This document shows positions 32,599 through 39,482 of a stretch of 44,505 nt of DNA, piece after piece. The notes beneath the pieces were generated by a model. The model saw nothing but the letters and a program-made list of their open reading frames with translations, searched no databases and had not been told where the DNA came from. Origin of the DNA: a virus. The translations under genes and the position numbers were made by a program. Position 1 is the first letter of the stretch, and every line of letters starts with the position of its first letter. Where the stretch lies: IMG/VR virus record IMGVR_UViG_3300046698_000138, positions 1-44,505 of that record; one strand, given 5' to 3'.

Positions 32599-32648
32599 TG
32601 TGGATAAGTGGATAACTCTGTTGATAACTTTACATAACTTAATATTGA
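32599..32648. other. replication origin candidate with DnaA boxes
   Basis: TGTGGATAA (32599-32607) is the exact complement of the DnaA box TTATCCACA. AGTGGATAA (32607-32615) and TGTTGATAA (32619-32627) each differ at one position. An A/T-rich stretch (32628-32648) follows. It sits between divergent promoters. A host-DnaA-dependent start of replication is a fair inference. Confidence 0.6.
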
Positions 32649-32673
32649 CAACTTCCCTAAAATTTGCTACAAT
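32645..32673 (+). promoter_or_regulatory. strong sigma70-type promoter
   Basis: TTGACA (32645-32650), a 17-base spacer and TACAAT (32668-32673). The expected start falls at or next to ATG 32680, so the transcript would be leaderless. It faces away from the minus-strand promoter at 32564-32591. Confidence 0.8.
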
Positions 32674-32679
32674 TCCCCT

Positions 32680-32736
32680 ATGAGATTAAATATCCTACAA
32701 CTTGGGACAGTTGAGGAAACCATAACTATCATCTAG
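32680..32736 (+). CDS. 18-aa leaderless peptide
   Basis: The ORF encodes MRLNILQLGTVEETITII and its TAG stop touches the first base of a terminator stem. No Shine-Dalgarno is possible, since the predicted RNA begins at about its ATG. It could be a leader peptide of an attenuator, or an accidental ORF in a small RNA. Confidence 0.4.
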   Translation: MRLNILQLGTVEETITII

Positions 32737-32758
32737 CCGCTTTTTGAGCGGCCTTTTT
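32736..32758 (+). terminator. intrinsic terminator
   Basis: GCCGCT (32736-32741) pairs with AGCGGC (32747-32752) around TTTTG, followed by C and five T. It would stop transcription from the promoter at 32645-32673 after about 80 bases unless anti-terminated. Confidence 0.85.
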
Positions 32759-32769
32759 ATTATCTGCCG

Positions 32770-32930
32770 TCGCTTACAGCGATTTAGAGCATACATTATG
32801 TTGCTCACGCCCACGAAATGCAAGCTATTGGCCTATGCCCAGAAAAGTGCCTAAAGCATAGACGGTGTAAACTCTATCCAAGTCCCCCGACTGAGCTAGA
32901 GCTAAGTCCGTGATTATTGTAAGCGTGGGC
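32770..32930 (+). ncRNA. structured RNA candidate upstream of HNH gene
   Basis: Stems found by eye: TCGCT/AGCGA (32770-32782), GAGCA/TGCTC (32787-32807), a closing GCCCACG (32809-32815) with CGTGGGC (32924-32930), and within it CTATGC (32833-32838) with GCATAG (32856-32861). ACGG (32862-32865) pairs with CCGT (32908-32911), enclosing CTCTA (32872-32876) with TAGAG (32897-32901). This makes a three-way junction of about 122 bases. It is not a tRNA: no T-arm and too long. A group I intron remnant or unknown small RNA is possible. Confidence 0.45.
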
Positions 32931-32943
32931 AGAGGATAAAAAG

Positions 32944-33153
32944 ATGCTTAATCATCAGACCATAATTAAAGTAAACCGTCAATCTGCTAATCCTCTCGTT
33001 ATTCAAGCGGTATTTTACGATTTAGACGAGCAAACTGGCTTTATTTTAAACAAGAAACTGCATAAATTCGAGTGTATCTGTAAATTTTGTCTAGGATATG
33101 CGGATAGAATTGAAGCAGACCATTTTGTAAAAACAAATGCAGTATGGAGATAA
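32944..33153 (+). CDS. small protein ahead of HNH endonuclease
   Basis: The 69-aa product follows AGAGGA and has a Cys group CICKFC near residue 49. Its end overlaps the HNH gene by 17 bases in another frame. It may be an accessory zinc-binding protein or part of a once longer endonuclease. Not recognised. Confidence 0.55.
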   Translation: MLNHQTIIKVNRQSANPLVIQAVFYDLDEQTGFILNKKLHKFECICKFCLGYADRIEADHFVKTNAVWR

Positions 33154-33496
33154 AAACGGAAGGTGGAAAGGCGATGCGGTTGGATATATGGGTATCCACG
33201 CTTACGTTCGTAAGCGGTATATTAAACCACAGTTTTGTGAACGTTGTAAGATAAAACCTCCGTTAGATTTAGCAAATAAAACTGGAAAATATTTAAGAGA
33301 TTTATCAGATTGGGAATACCTTTGTAGAAAATGCCATATGAGAGGGGATGGGAGAATTACAAAGGCAAGACATATGGGTTATCTCCGTCGTTTACCTGAT
33401 AAAAAATGTAATTTTTGTGGAATAATTTTTCATCCTAAGGGTGGAGATACAACAGCTAAATATTGTTCTCGTCAATGCTTTTATGGACACACCTAA
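33137..33496 (+). CDS. HNH homing-type endonuclease
   Basis: The 119-aa protein has the HNH plan: GYMGIHAYVRKRY near the start, FCERCKIKPPLDLAN and YLRDLSDWEYLCRKCHMR, with the closing His in CH. The C-terminal CNFCGIIF and KYCSRQC form a zinc finger like those seen after phage HNH domains. Such enzymes are typically free-standing or intron-linked homing nucleases. The structured stretch at 32770-32930 lies just upstream. Confidence 0.8.
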   Translation: MQYGDKNGRWKGDAVGYMGIHAYVRKRYIKPQFCERCKIKPPLDLANKTGKYLRDLSDWEYLCRKCHMRGDGRITKARHMGYLRRLPDKKCNFCGIIFHPKGGDTTAKYCSRQCFYGHT

Positions 33497-33806
33497 AGAC
33501 CACAAGTTAAAGCCACTTAATAAAAAACAACTGGAGATTGCAAACGTTTTACGGTATATGGATGAACGGATGCTAAACGTGGTTGAACAGGTAAGAGCCG
33601 TGGCTATTGCCGCCGGCGTAACTCCGGAAGCTTTCCAGAAGGCGTTTTCAGACGAAAAAGCCCAGGAGCAGTTCTACATTAAACTCCACGTGGCCGAGAC
33701 AAACGCTGAAATGGAAGCTAACGCTACAAAACTCGTGTCGGAAAAGGCCAAACTTGAGCAGTTTGCACCTCCGGCACCTGAAACAGCTTCGGATTTGTTA
33801 TCTTAA
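33483..33806 (+). CDS. small acidic helical protein
   Basis: I start at 33483 (MDTPKDHKLKPL), which overlaps the HNH stop by 14 bases, rather than at 33441 inside the HNH gene. The 107-aa product is helical, Ala/Glu/Lys-rich. A C-terminal Pro-rich tail (FAPPAPETASDLL) is visible. Function unknown. Confidence 0.55.
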   Translation: MDTPKDHKLKPLNKKQLEIANVLRYMDERMLNVVEQVRAVAIAAGVTPEAFQKAFSDEKAQEQFYIKLHVAETNAEMEANATKLVSEKAKLEQFAPPAPETASDLLS

Positions 33807-33823
33807 CGAAAGGAGCTAGCTTT

Positions 33824-34042
33824 ATGCAAAATGACCCAAAGCCTAAGTCAGTATTTATAAACCAACTAGACGGCGGATATACCATCAACTTACAGGGAAA
33901 CAATTTTTACCCAGTAAAAGTTTGCGTTACCATAGAGGAAGTCAAAACTATAATTAACGACTTTTTCAATGCCAAAGAAGTCCAAAACCCTACACCCAAC
34001 CCAGAGACAGCGGCCGATTCAAGTGAGAATTTACTGCACTAA
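33824..34042 (+). CDS. small protein with SD start
   Basis: The 72-aa product follows AAAGGAG with a 9-base spacer. It has a beta-rich first half (SVFINQLDGGYTINLQGNNF) and a helix, then a disordered Asn/Pro tail. No family known. The end overlaps the next short ORF. Confidence 0.6.
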   Translation: MQNDPKPKSVFINQLDGGYTINLQGNNFYPVKVCVTIEEVKTIINDFFNAKEVQNPTPNPETAADSSENLLH

Positions 34043-34142
34043 CGACGACCGACCGTCTAACACCGTTACTGCCCCTTATTTTGTTAGTAACTTTAGCGGG
34101 CGAGTTACCTTAATGGAAAACGACCCCAAATATGAAGATTGA
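34023..34142 (+). CDS. 39-aa ORF, GTG start
   Basis: An open frame with a GTG start overlaps the genes on both sides in other frames. The product (MRIYCTNDDRPSNTV then VTLMENDPKYED) has a protein-like composition. It is supported mainly by its tiling fit, with no Shine-Dalgarno. Confidence 0.35.
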   Translation: MRIYCTNDDRPSNTVTAPYFVSNFSGRVTLMENDPKYED

Positions 34143-34521
34143 GATACAAACAATCCCGCATAAACAACAGAGATATGAGACACCAGGTGATTGGTTTTGG
34201 AAGGGTGATACATTATTTATAAGGACTTCGGAACTTGGAGATTGGCGAATGTCTATATCTACCGCATTACACGAAATGGTGGAGGCTTTGCTTTGTAAGC
34301 AAAGGAATATTCCCGTTTCACTCTTAGATAAGTTTGATAAACAGTATGAGATAGACCGTGAGCGTGGAAAGTATACTTTAGAGCAACAGCCAGGAGAAGA
34401 CCCTGATGCACCTTATAAGCGTGAGCATTTTTTTGCGGATATTGTTGAACGATTATTTTGCAATGAGTTGGGTGTGGATTGGAATGAATATAACAATAAA
34501 TCTTCATCATTAAGCCAATAG
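34132..34521 (+). CDS. phage protein with HExxE motif
   Basis: The 129-aa product contains ALHEMVEALLCK (about 45-56) after DWRMSIST. Known phage proteins of this type carry a HE(L/M)(V/I)E helix and possibly bind zinc. A second His and Glu further on (HFFADIVERLFC) could complete the site. I know it only as a conserved hypothetical; catalytic activity is not certain. Confidence 0.6.
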   Translation: MKIEIQTIPHKQQRYETPGDWFWKGDTLFIRTSELGDWRMSISTALHEMVEALLCKQRNIPVSLLDKFDKQYEIDRERGKYTLEQQPGEDPDAPYKREHFFADIVERLFCNELGVDWNEYNNKSSSLSQ

Positions 34522-34601
34522 TAACTCTACTCTAACTCTACATACCAACTCCACTCTCCTAACTCCACCCTAACTCCGTCCTACTAACTCCACCTGAATT
34601 T

Positions 34602-34763
34602 ATGTGCAGTAAAACTTCATTCCCCACTCGCCAAAAAGCCCACTACGCCCTGCGGGGAATTCTATCAAGGGGCAAGCGTATGAGAGTATACAAATGCCCC
34701 GACTGTTACAAATATCACCTAACCTCACAAGTAAACCAGTTTAAAAGCCTAAAACCAAGCTAA
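34602..34763 (+). CDS. 53-aa zinc-finger protein
   Basis: The peptide has CPDCYKYHLTS near its end, a CxxC ... H pattern that I know from small phage proteins. Before it is a basic Arg/Lys part. Convergent with the minus-strand gene that ends at 34766. Likely real because of the motif. Confidence 0.65.
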   Translation: MCSKTSFPTRQKAHYALRGILSRGKRMRVYKCPDCYKYHLTSQVNQFKSLKPS

Positions 34764-34765
34764 CT

Positions 34766-34927
34766 CTATCTATCTAACTCCATAGCTATTGGCGAAGATG
34801 ATATTTCCGAATTTTTATCCTCTGGATTAAACGCTCCCTCCATAACTAACTCCACCGCTTGTATTTCGTTTTTTGCTTTAACATTGACACTAAAACTTTC
34901 TTCCCAAATAACACGATAAGCTTTCAT
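34766..34927 (-). CDS. 53-aa protein
   Basis: The gene (MKAYRVIWEESFSVNVKAKN at the start) follows GAAAGGAAATTT. It is a beta-strand then acidic protein. Two of the repeat units are translated inside it as VEL and MEL. Unknown function. Confidence 0.55.
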   Translation of the reverse strand: MKAYRVIWEESFSVNVKAKNEIQAVELVMEGAFNPEDKNSEISSSPIAMELDR

Positions 34928-34969
34928 AAATTTCCTTTCGTTTAATTAACTCCACCCCACTAACTCCAC

Positions 34970-35152
34970 CTATTTTTTATAACAAGCCTCTTTAAACTTT
35001 TCAGCGTCAAAACGGGGGTTATCGTGGACAAATTCATTACTTAAAATTTCTACGGTTTTTGCAAGGATTTCCTGTGCTACGCCCTCTCCTTGATAATTCC
35101 AAACCATAGCATTTAAGCCACGAGCGATAATAACATAATCTTTTTTAGTCAT
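34970..35152 (-). CDS. 60-aa helical protein
   Basis: I start at 35152 (MTKKDYVIIARGL) because the repeat GTGGAGTTA lies six bases upstream and a longer frame would run through three repeat copies and the end of the next gene. The product is helical with a Lys-rich end. Shares the MTKK start with the neighbour. Confidence 0.55.
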   Translation of the reverse strand: MTKKDYVIIARGLNAMVWNYQGEGVAQEILAKTVEILSNEFVHDNPRFDAEKFKEACYKK

Positions 35153-35186
35153 ATAGTAACTCCACTTAATTATTAAGTAACTCCAC

Positions 35187-35351
35187 CTATTTTTTAACTC
35201 CACCTTGTTCTTGCCACCAAATTCGGTGGAATAGACCATAAGCGGATTGCTCAAAATCGCTCCCGCTATCCTCGGCCATTAAATTTTGCGGGCAGGATTT
35301 CTCAAAATCATTAAGCCAACTCTGTACTTCCTTTAATAATTTTTTAGTCAT
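35187..35351 (-). CDS. 54-aa helical protein
   Basis: The gene starts MTKKLLKEVQSWLNDFEKS after GGAGTTAAT, so a repeat unit again supplies the site. The end of the ORF contains a further repeat copy translated as GGVKK. Helical, Trp-containing, no family. Confidence 0.55.
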   Translation of the reverse strand: MTKKLLKEVQSWLNDFEKSCPQNLMAEDSGSDFEQSAYGLFHRIWWQEQGGVKK

Positions 35352-35490
35352 ATTAACTCCATTTTTTAATTATAAAACTAACTCCGACCTTTAACTCCAC
35401 CTAGTAACTCCAGTTTAATAACTCCACCTTAAAATAGTAACTCCACCCAATTTTAGTAACTCTACCCGACTAACTCCACCCTTATTTAGT

Positions 35491-35693
35491 AACTCCATTT
35501 TTAGAAGGCCGCTGGATTGTATATCCGCCGGCGGCGGCGTGGACGATTTCACCCTTGATTTTATTGGCGATTTCATACCCCCCCCGCCTTATATCCGGAA
35601 GGTGAATTCACCCGTTGACACTTGCCCCAATGTTTACAAGGGGATTCTACACCCCCCCTGCATACGAAAGCTCGTCGGAAGCTCTTTGACAAC
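35491..35693. other. intergenic stretch
   Basis: About 200 bases without an ORF. It holds C-runs (eight and seven C), a CCGCCGGCGGCGGCG cluster, TTGACA-like words at 35615 on the plus strand, and a CCCC/GGGG hairpin near 35625-35645. No firm promoter or RNA can be assigned. Confidence 0.4.
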
Positions 35694-36785
35694 TTAATAG
35701 CTGACTTTATTATCTAACAGCTTGCCCTCATAGGGTATACCGCAACGGATAAGGTTATCGGCTACACTCGGCTCTAACATTTCCCAAACCTCGGCACACG
35801 TTCCCGCCATACAGCAAGCCCCATTAACTAAGTGAACCCCTGTTTGCTCATCGGCCTCAATGGCATTACCGCCCAAATCATAACCCACCACTTCGCCGTC
35901 CTTAATAGGGCGGATAAGCCCCGCAACCTCGGCAACTTTACAGCTTTTATTTAATTCGTTGACCGCTTGTTCAAGTGGTAAAATCTTTTGAATAGGCTCT
36001 ACATACGGCTTAATGGGAGTTAAGGCGGGAGCATAGCTATACTCTTGATACCCTTGATACCCGCTATACTCGCTTTTTGGCTCTCGCAACTTGCCAATTT
36101 TACGAATAGCCCAAACTGGCTGACTAGCATTATCCATAATGTAAATGCCGTCAATTTTACTCTCGCCCAATGGCAAACCCTCGGCATACTCAAACAAAAA
36201 GCCATTATGCTTTTTTAAAAGCTTTTGCCCTAAGTCATAAAGATAGCCACTACTAAAAATTACCGCCCCGCCGTATTCGTATAAGTGCCAATCGCCAAAA
36301 ATTACGGCAATATCTAAAAGGCGGTTATACAAAATCGCCCGCCCATTGAATCGCTCATCATAGCAAATTTTGCGGATAGCCTTTTTTATCCGCTTACTAT
36401 CCAAATCGCTTGGCAACTTCCCGCATAGCTTTTTAAAAAACTTTAAGCTATCCGATTCAACCTCCAAAAGCCCCCCGCTATTATATCCGCCCACAGTTCC
36501 ATTATGGACGCAAGTCCACCCGCCAAATTCCCACCCTTGCACGTTGTCCACGTTTATCGCTCCAGTCGTTGCCATTCTAAAATGCACTAGCAAATTATCA
36601 ACCGCCATATTTTTAATAGTTTCCTCGGCTAGTTTGTTATCAAGCGTCCGCAAACTCTCGGCCACGCTCAAAGACCCGACAAACGCTCCGTCATCATTCA
36701 TATCAAGTTTATCGGCTATCTTATTTAAAATAGCCTTGCCCGCTTGACCACTCGGATTATTTTTAACCAATGCAATGTAGCACAT
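35694..36785 (-). CDS. class II glutamine amidotransferase
   Basis: The 363-aa protein begins MCYIALV, so removal of Met leaves Cys2 as the nucleophile, as in Ntn-type class II amidotransferases. HFRMATTG (68-75) and HNGTVG (94-99) match the Arg and Asn-Gly motifs that hold glutamine and the oxyanion. The C-terminal 150 residues have Tyr/Gly repeats and Cys (GACCMAGTC) and no synthetase domain. It would free ammonia from glutamine for a partner, most likely the amidoligase just upstream. A TACGAATAT box touches its start codon. Confidence 0.75.
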   Translation of the reverse strand: MCYIALVKNNPSGQAGKAILNKIADKLDMNDDGAFVGSLSVAESLRTLDNKLAEETIKNMAVDNLLVHFRMATTGAINVDNVQGWEFGGWTCVHNGTVGGYNSGGLLEVESDSLKFFKKLCGKLPSDLDSKRIKKAIRKICYDERFNGRAILYNRLLDIAVIFGDWHLYEYGGAVIFSSGYLYDLGQKLLKKHNGFLFEYAEGLPLGESKIDGIYIMDNASQPVWAIRKIGKLREPKSEYSGYQGYQEYSYAPALTPIKPYVEPIQKILPLEQAVNELNKSCKVAEVAGLIRPIKDGEVVGYDLGGNAIEADEQTGVHLVNGACCMAGTCAEVWEMLEPSVADNLIRCGIPYEGKLLDNKVSY

Positions 36786-36811
36786 ACGAATATATTTAAT
36801 GGTATATTATA
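36785..36811 (-). promoter_or_regulatory. promoter-like element and operator box
   Basis: TACGAATAT (36785-36793) abuts the start codon of the amidotransferase gene. TATAAT on the minus strand (36806-36811) could be a -10; no convincing -35 is seen. Same box as at 31596-31623 and 38633-38641. Confidence 0.5.
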
Positions 36812-36852
36812 TCAACTCGCTCAATTCTCTCGGCTTATAAGTCATTTAAACG

Positions 36853-37740
36853 CTAACAAGTTTGCTCCGTGGGATATAAAACCTCGCCACGGCGGAAACG
36901 GCTATAATTATTGGCTAAGTGATAACACTCTATATCACGCTTTAACCGCTCAAACTCTTTAAAATCCTCGGCCATAGCCAATGGCGATATAGTAAAATCC
37001 TCATTTTTGTTAAACCCATAGTCATATGACCTCGGCTCAACTGTTACTACCTCGGCCACCTCGGTTTTATGGTTTTTGTTAAAAATCCCGCAAATAGCTT
37101 GGCTCTCGTGGTTATAGTCCCGATTACCCACCCGATAGAATTCAGTTAAAACCGCCCGTAAATTATTCATCAAGTGCTTACAAGGAGCAAACAACCTCAA
37201 TTCAATGGTCTTGTAACCAGTGTGAAAGTGAACCGCCTTATACTTATCCGTTGTAGCAAAGCCCTTATAAAAATCCTCGTGCAAATTGCACCAGTGATGA
37301 CCCTCGCCCGATATACGCTCTTTGACACAATTACACATCAACGGCAAAAATTGCTTTTGTAGCTGATTTAAAATCGGCTCGTCCATAAACTTATTAAACA
37401 AAGCATTTTTAGTTTTATATCCGATATGGAAGTGAATCCCGCAAGTTTTGTTACTATAATAATTCGGAGCGGTAAAAAGCCCTAATTGCTCAATGGCTTT
37501 ATCAAGGTTTTTAAAAATAGGGCTGGCATACTCGTCCGCTAAATAACTGCTATTATTATCGCAAGTTTGCCTGCTATCATCATCAATGGGATTCTCGCCG
37601 TCATTGACACGAACAGAACCGTCCTGTTTAAAATGACCGCCCGACACTAGCAAATCCTCAAGGTTATGGTTAAAAACCCCCTCAACCTCAAAGCCAAAAG
37701 TAAACCCGCTAACGTCATATGGTATAAATTTAGATTTCAT
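36853..37740 (-). CDS. amidoligase family enzyme
   Basis: The 295-aa protein shows the pattern of amidoligases of the glutamine-synthetase-like fold: FGFEVEG (15-21), QDGS (39-42), a CGIHFHIGY block (100-108), and KYKAVHFHTGYKTIELRLF (166-184). The acidic and His residues hold Mg-ATP. Such enzymes link a carboxylate to an amine, and are known in phage and bacterial gene clusters with class II amidotransferases, as here. Substrate is unknown; a peptide, lipid or sugar are all possible. An A/T-rich leader precedes it. Confidence 0.75.
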   Translation of the reverse strand: MKSKFIPYDVSGFTFGFEVEGVFNHNLEDLLVSGGHFKQDGSVRVNDGENPIDDDSRQTCDNNSSYLADEYASPIFKNLDKAIEQLGLFTAPNYYSNKTCGIHFHIGYKTKNALFNKFMDEPILNQLQKQFLPLMCNCVKERISGEGHHWCNLHEDFYKGFATTDKYKAVHFHTGYKTIELRLFAPCKHLMNNLRAVLTEFYRVGNRDYNHESQAICGIFNKNHKTEVAEVVTVEPRSYDYGFNKNEDFTISPLAMAEDFKEFERLKRDIECYHLANNYSRFRRGEVLYPTEQTC

Positions 37741-37801
37741 ATGTTTAATATATAATTATCAACCAAAGGGCAGAATGGGGATTCCGCCCAATGGCCGACA
37801 A

Positions 37802-38287
37802 TTACGGCAAGTCAACAAACAAAGCACCCTCAACTTCATTATTCATCAATTCGCTCTCGTAAAATCCTTTTATCCAAGACCTCAAGTCCTTTAAAAACCG
37901 CCTCATACTATCGCCATTAAGCAAATCGGTGGTTTCCACCATAACGCCGTCACCCTCGGAAACTCCCACAATTCGCAAAAAGGCTACATTTAACCCATTA
38001 CCCATTAAGCTTGAACCAAAGTTATCAGATACATTGACACTTTGGCCACTATTACTAACTAAGCCCGACAAGTTTTTAACTTTACGATAAAAAGTTAAAC
38101 CTTGCCCATTCTCATCAAGCCACGACTGGCTAATTTCAGTCAACGGCTCAATGGTATTGGTAGTGGGATTCAGACCCTCGGACGCTTTACGGAAGTATTC
38201 CTCAATTTCGCTCGCTACTTTAATTTTAACAAAGGATTTAAACCCTTTATGAACCAAAGTAGTTTTAACTAATTCAATTCTCGGCAT
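37802..38287 (-). CDS. unrecognised protein of the amidoligase operon
   Basis: The 161-aa protein lies immediately upstream in transcription of the amidoligase. It has a beta-rich N-terminal and middle part and a helical, acidic C-terminus (RRFLKDLRSWIKGFYESEL, ends FVDLP). No motif known. It might be a substrate, a carrier or an effector of the amidoligase pair. This is inference from context only. Confidence 0.55.
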   Translation of the reverse strand: MPRIELVKTTLVHKGFKSFVKIKVASEIEEYFRKASEGLNPTTNTIEPLTEISQSWLDENGQGLTFYRKVKNLSGLVSNSGQSVNVSDNFGSSLMGNGLNVAFLRIVGVSEGDGVMVETTDLLNGDSMRRFLKDLRSWIKGFYESELMNNEVEGALFVDLP

Positions 38288-38366
38288 ATTTTTTAATTTA
38301 ATGATATAATACTTATAGCACTATTCGGCGTTGACCTTTAAACCGCCATTTAATTTACTAAAGTAA

Positions 38367-38383
38367 GTCCCGCAAGGCGGGAC
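38367..38383. terminator. GTCCCG/CGGGAC hairpin
   Basis: A 6-bp stem with a 5-base loop lies between the 42-aa gene and the 161-aa gene. The minus-strand side is followed by ACTTACTTTA, not a clean T-run, so it could be a weak terminator or processing site. Confidence 0.4.
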
Positions 38384-38396
38384 AAACCCCAACAAA

Positions 38397-38525
38397 CTAT
38401 TCGCTTAATTTCCCTAATTGCTCAACTGTCAACCAATTCGCCAAAGCAAGCCAGGCGGAAACCTCACCGCTAATAGGCAAATAAACCCCTCGCTTATTGG
38501 CTGAAAACACATTATCAATTTCCAT
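38397..38525 (-). CDS. 42-aa peptide leading the amidoligase operon
   Basis: This is the first ORF after the promoter at 38621-38649. It reads MEIDNVFSANKRGVYLP and ends in GKLSE. No Shine-Dalgarno is clear (AACTTAAAAAA). A short peptide ahead of amidoligase and amidotransferase genes could be their substrate, with a C-terminal Glu to be amidated, but this is a guess. It may also be a leader peptide. Confidence 0.45.
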   Translation of the reverse strand: MEIDNVFSANKRGVYLPISGEVSAWLALANWLTVEQLGKLSE

Positions 38526-38620
38526 TTTTTTAAGTTTAATGATTATTGGCAAGGAGTAAATTTAACCGCCTGTTATAATTCGGTTTTTACTCCTTATCAA
38601 TACTCATCAAATATAACCAA

Positions 38621-38649
38621 AGTATAGCACGTATATTCGTATAATGCAA
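38621..38649 (-). promoter_or_regulatory. promoter with operator box
   Basis: On the minus strand TTGCAT (38644-38649), a 17-base spacer and TATACT (38621-38626). The box ATATTCGTA (38633-38641) sits inside the spacer. The rest of 38526-38840 shows no further gene; plus-strand terS begins at 38841 after an A-rich leader. Confidence 0.65.
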
Positions 38650-38840
38650 TAGCAATAATGACGTTATTGGCTAAAGTAAACGGCAAAACATTTCATTTCG
38701 CAAGAATAAGCGGTAAACAGCGGATTTAAGCACCCGCAAAAACCCCGATAAACAAGCCAATGCAATTATAATTGTCATAGCTAATAACATTCTAATAGTT
38801 TTATCAGTAGCAATCTTTTAAAAAAAATTATCAGTATTTT

Positions 38841-39302
38841 ATGGCGGGAGCAAATCCAACTCGTAAACAGCAAAAAGTGTTTGCACTGTTATCGGCAGAT
38901 GTTAGCAAATCTACAGCTCAAGCTATGCGGGAAGCCGGATATTCTGCTAGCACTTCTCGGCAACCGCAACGGCTAACAAAATCGCCACTCTTTATAGACC
39001 TTGCCCGCAAGTATTTACCAGACCGCAAATTGTTGGAAGTGGCAACCAAAGGACTGGACGCTGACAAGGTAACCCGATTCAAAGACGGCTCACAGTTTAC
39101 AGACCCCGACTACTACGCAAGGCATCAATATCTTGAAACTGCTCTACGCATCAGAAACTTGATTCAGACAGACGATATACCGCTCGGCGATGTAACGGTT
39201 AACATAGTCAATTATGCAGACGCTCAACCCATTACAGACGCTAGCAAGCCTGTTATAGATATTAAGCAAGTGGACGGCGGGCAAGTAGCAGACTTGGCTT
39301 AA
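38841..39302 (+). CDS. terS: terminase small subunit
   Basis: The 153-aa product has a basic helix-turn-helix-like N-terminus: PTRKQQKVFALLSADVSKSTAQAMREAGYSAST, as in small terminases that recognise phage DNA. A helical middle and a beta-rich tail follow (DVTVNIVNYADAQ). It lies before the large subunit, its usual place. Leader A-rich with no strong Shine-Dalgarno. Confidence 0.75.
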   Translation: MAGANPTRKQQKVFALLSADVSKSTAQAMREAGYSASTSRQPQRLTKSPLFIDLARKYLPDRKLLEVATKGLDADKVTRFKDGSQFTDPDYYARHQYLETALRIRNLIQTDDIPLGDVTVNIVNYADAQPITDASKPVIDIKQVDGGQVADLA

Positions 39303-39393
39303 TTAAGCTACTTGGCTTATTTATGCGGATATCCCCCCATAGCATAGGGCACGCCTCTTGCTATAGCTTTAGACCGTTACGCTCACCCCGCTC

Positions 39394-39462
39394 CCCCCAC
39401 ACCCTACAAATCAGAATTCGCTATATCCGCCAGAAAATAATAGACCCCCACACCCTATAAAA
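39394..39462 (+). repeat. two direct repeats between terS and terL
   Basis: CCCCCACACCCTACAAA (39394-39410) and CCCCCACACCCTATAAAA (39445-39462) recur 51 bases apart in the 180-base gap between terminase genes. Packaging start sites often lie near terS, so this is a candidate binding or cutting region. Confidence 0.5.
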
Positions 39463-39482
39463 TCGCCCCCATATGAACGATT

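Larger units (their letters stand above)
34521..35490. repeat. about 23 copies of TAACTCCACC
   Basis: The decamer TAACTCCACC and close variants (TAACTCTAC, TAACTCCATA, TAACTCCGNC) occur about 23 times in 970 bases, alone or in close pairs, between and inside four small genes. On the minus strand it reads GGTGGAGTTA, which contains GGAG. Two copies sit directly ahead of minus-strand ATGs (35152 and 35351), where they may act as ribosome binding sites. The number and spread go beyond that use. Iteron-like protein-binding sites are another option. Confidence 0.8.

Noticed and set aside
32809-32930. Possible tRNA because of a 7-bp closing stem
   Set aside because: The domain is about 122 bases, lacks a T-arm sequence and an anticodon arm of normal size.
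32770-33496. HEARO/IscB-type guide RNA with HNH gene
   Set aside because: The 119-aa protein has only HNH and zinc-finger parts; no RuvC domain or arginine-rich bridge is present.
34521-35490. CRISPR array
   Set aside because: Repeats are about 10 bases, irregularly spaced and partly coding; there are no uniform spacers or cas genes.
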